From an uncultured Rhodospirillaceae bacterium (GTDB lineage Bacteria; Pseudomonadota; Alphaproteobacteria; Rhodospirillales; Magnetospirillaceae), in assembly GCA_937887565.1 (NCBI GenBank), contig CALABS010000024.1, forward strand, positions 41,047 through 105,046: DNA of 64,000 nt. The letters run 5' to 3'. Under the pieces are notes generated by a model. That model was not told the origin of the DNA and searched no databases. It saw nothing but the letters and a program-made list of their open reading frames with translations. Shown here in pieces: positions 63,583 to 64,000 of the stretch; position 1 is the first letter of the stretch; each line of letters opens with the position of its first letter. The position numbers and the translations under genes are program-made.

Positions 63583-63948
63583 ATGCCGAAGACAGTGCTC
63601 ATCGTCGAAGACAACGACCTGAACATGAAGTTGTTCAACGACCTGCTTCAGGCCAACGGCTACGCCACCCTGCAGACCAAGGACGGCCGCGAGGCGTTGG
63701 CGCTGGCGCGCGACCATCGTCCCGACCTGATTCTGATGGACATCCAGCTGCCGGAGATCTCGGGGCTCGAAATCACCAAAATGCTGAAGGACGACCCCGA
63801 GCTGAAGGCCATTCCGGTCATCGCGGTGACGGCCTTCGCCATGAAGGGCGACGAGGAGAAGATCCGCGAGGGAGGCTGCGAGGGCTATATCGCCAAGCCG
63901 ATCTCGGTGGCCAATTTCCTGCAGACCGTCGGCAGGTTTCTGAGTTAG
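63583..63948 (+). CDS. divK: Single-domain response regulator DivK
   Basis: A 121-residue receiver domain with no output domain. The acidic pocket is VEDND, the phosphoacceptor Asp is in LILMDIQLPEISGLEI, and the switch Thr and Lys lie in AVTAFAMKGDEE and YIAKPIS. The sequence is very close to Caulobacter-type DivK, which controls cell-cycle kinase DivL/CckA and polar development through DivJ/PleC. ATG 63583 follows GAAGGGGTAAGCC. pleD often follows; the window ends 52 bases later and shows nothing of it. Confidence 0.95.
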   Translation: MPKTVLIVEDNDLNMKLFNDLLQANGYATLQTKDGREALALARDHRPDLILMDIQLPEISGLEITKMLKDDPELKAIPVIAVTAFAMKGDEEKIREGGCEGYIAKPISVANFLQTVGRFLS

Positions 63949-64000
63949 AGCATTCACCGCCCTAACGGAATCGCAGGGGATTCCCAAGCTGGCGGAAATC

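Overview
The window is a GC-rich chromosomal segment of an alphaproteobacterium, most likely a Rhodospirillales (Magnetospirillum/Phaeospirillum-like) species. Supporting signs are the FlaF-type flagellin regulator, DivK, the lptF/lptD-surA-pdxA-rsmA operon, dprA-topA, an alphaproteobacterial XRE regulator and very high GC with many 4-base ATGA gene overlaps. The genus is an inference. No rRNA, tRNA, CRISPR array, insertion sequence or phage gene was seen. There is no gene-free gap above 300 bases.

Layout. 1-6.1 kb: end of comF, glutaredoxin, nitrilase, cytochrome c, a methyltransferase, DUF1178, two tandem paralogs of an unrecognised family, and an SDR. 6.1-10 kb: sppA, a lone HigA-type antitoxin, a rhodanese, flaF and a short flagellin whose mRNA leader carries a hairpin presenting a GAGG motif. 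10-23.7 kb: housekeeping (aroC, fabI, BrkB family, a DnaJ-like protein, pdxH, a CDF transporter, ndk, an ABC-F ATPase) plus a membrane sensor kinase. 23.7-26.2 kb: a lone STAND/NACHT-like P-loop ATPase of less GC-rich, foreign-looking composition. 26.3-29.7 kb: holC and two leucyl-aminopeptidase paralogs. 29.8-40.5 kb: a flippase-like membrane protein, the AmmeMemoRadiSam genes (amrS divergent from an amrB-amrA fusion), an OmpP1/FadL porin, cysQ, a ComEA-like HhH protein, sua5, an FAD oxidase and an acyl-CoA dehydrogenase. 40.6-52.8 kb: lptF-lptD-surA-pdxA-rsmA with no lptG, a repeat-bearing hypothetical, topA and dprA. 52.9-56.1 kb: a polymorphic-toxin locus. 56.2-64 kb: a cNMP-binding protein, two membrane proteins, a GAF-GAF-PAS adenylate cyclase coupled to a coiled-coil repeat protein, purU, DUF423 and divK.

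The most interesting system is at 52.9-56.1 kb. A 584-residue Gly/Pro-rich protein ends in a ParB-like toxin tip and overlaps an 85-residue immunity gene. It is followed by two promoterless, start-less alternative tips, each with its own 85-residue immunity gene. All units share near-identical DNA at their joints, including a 10-bp hairpin that keeps its pairing through a compensatory base change. This looks like a toxin-tip switching array. Secondary leads are the STAND ATPase with a palindrome over its ribosome binding site, the flagellin leader hairpin, the missing lptG, and several lineage-specific repeat proteins.
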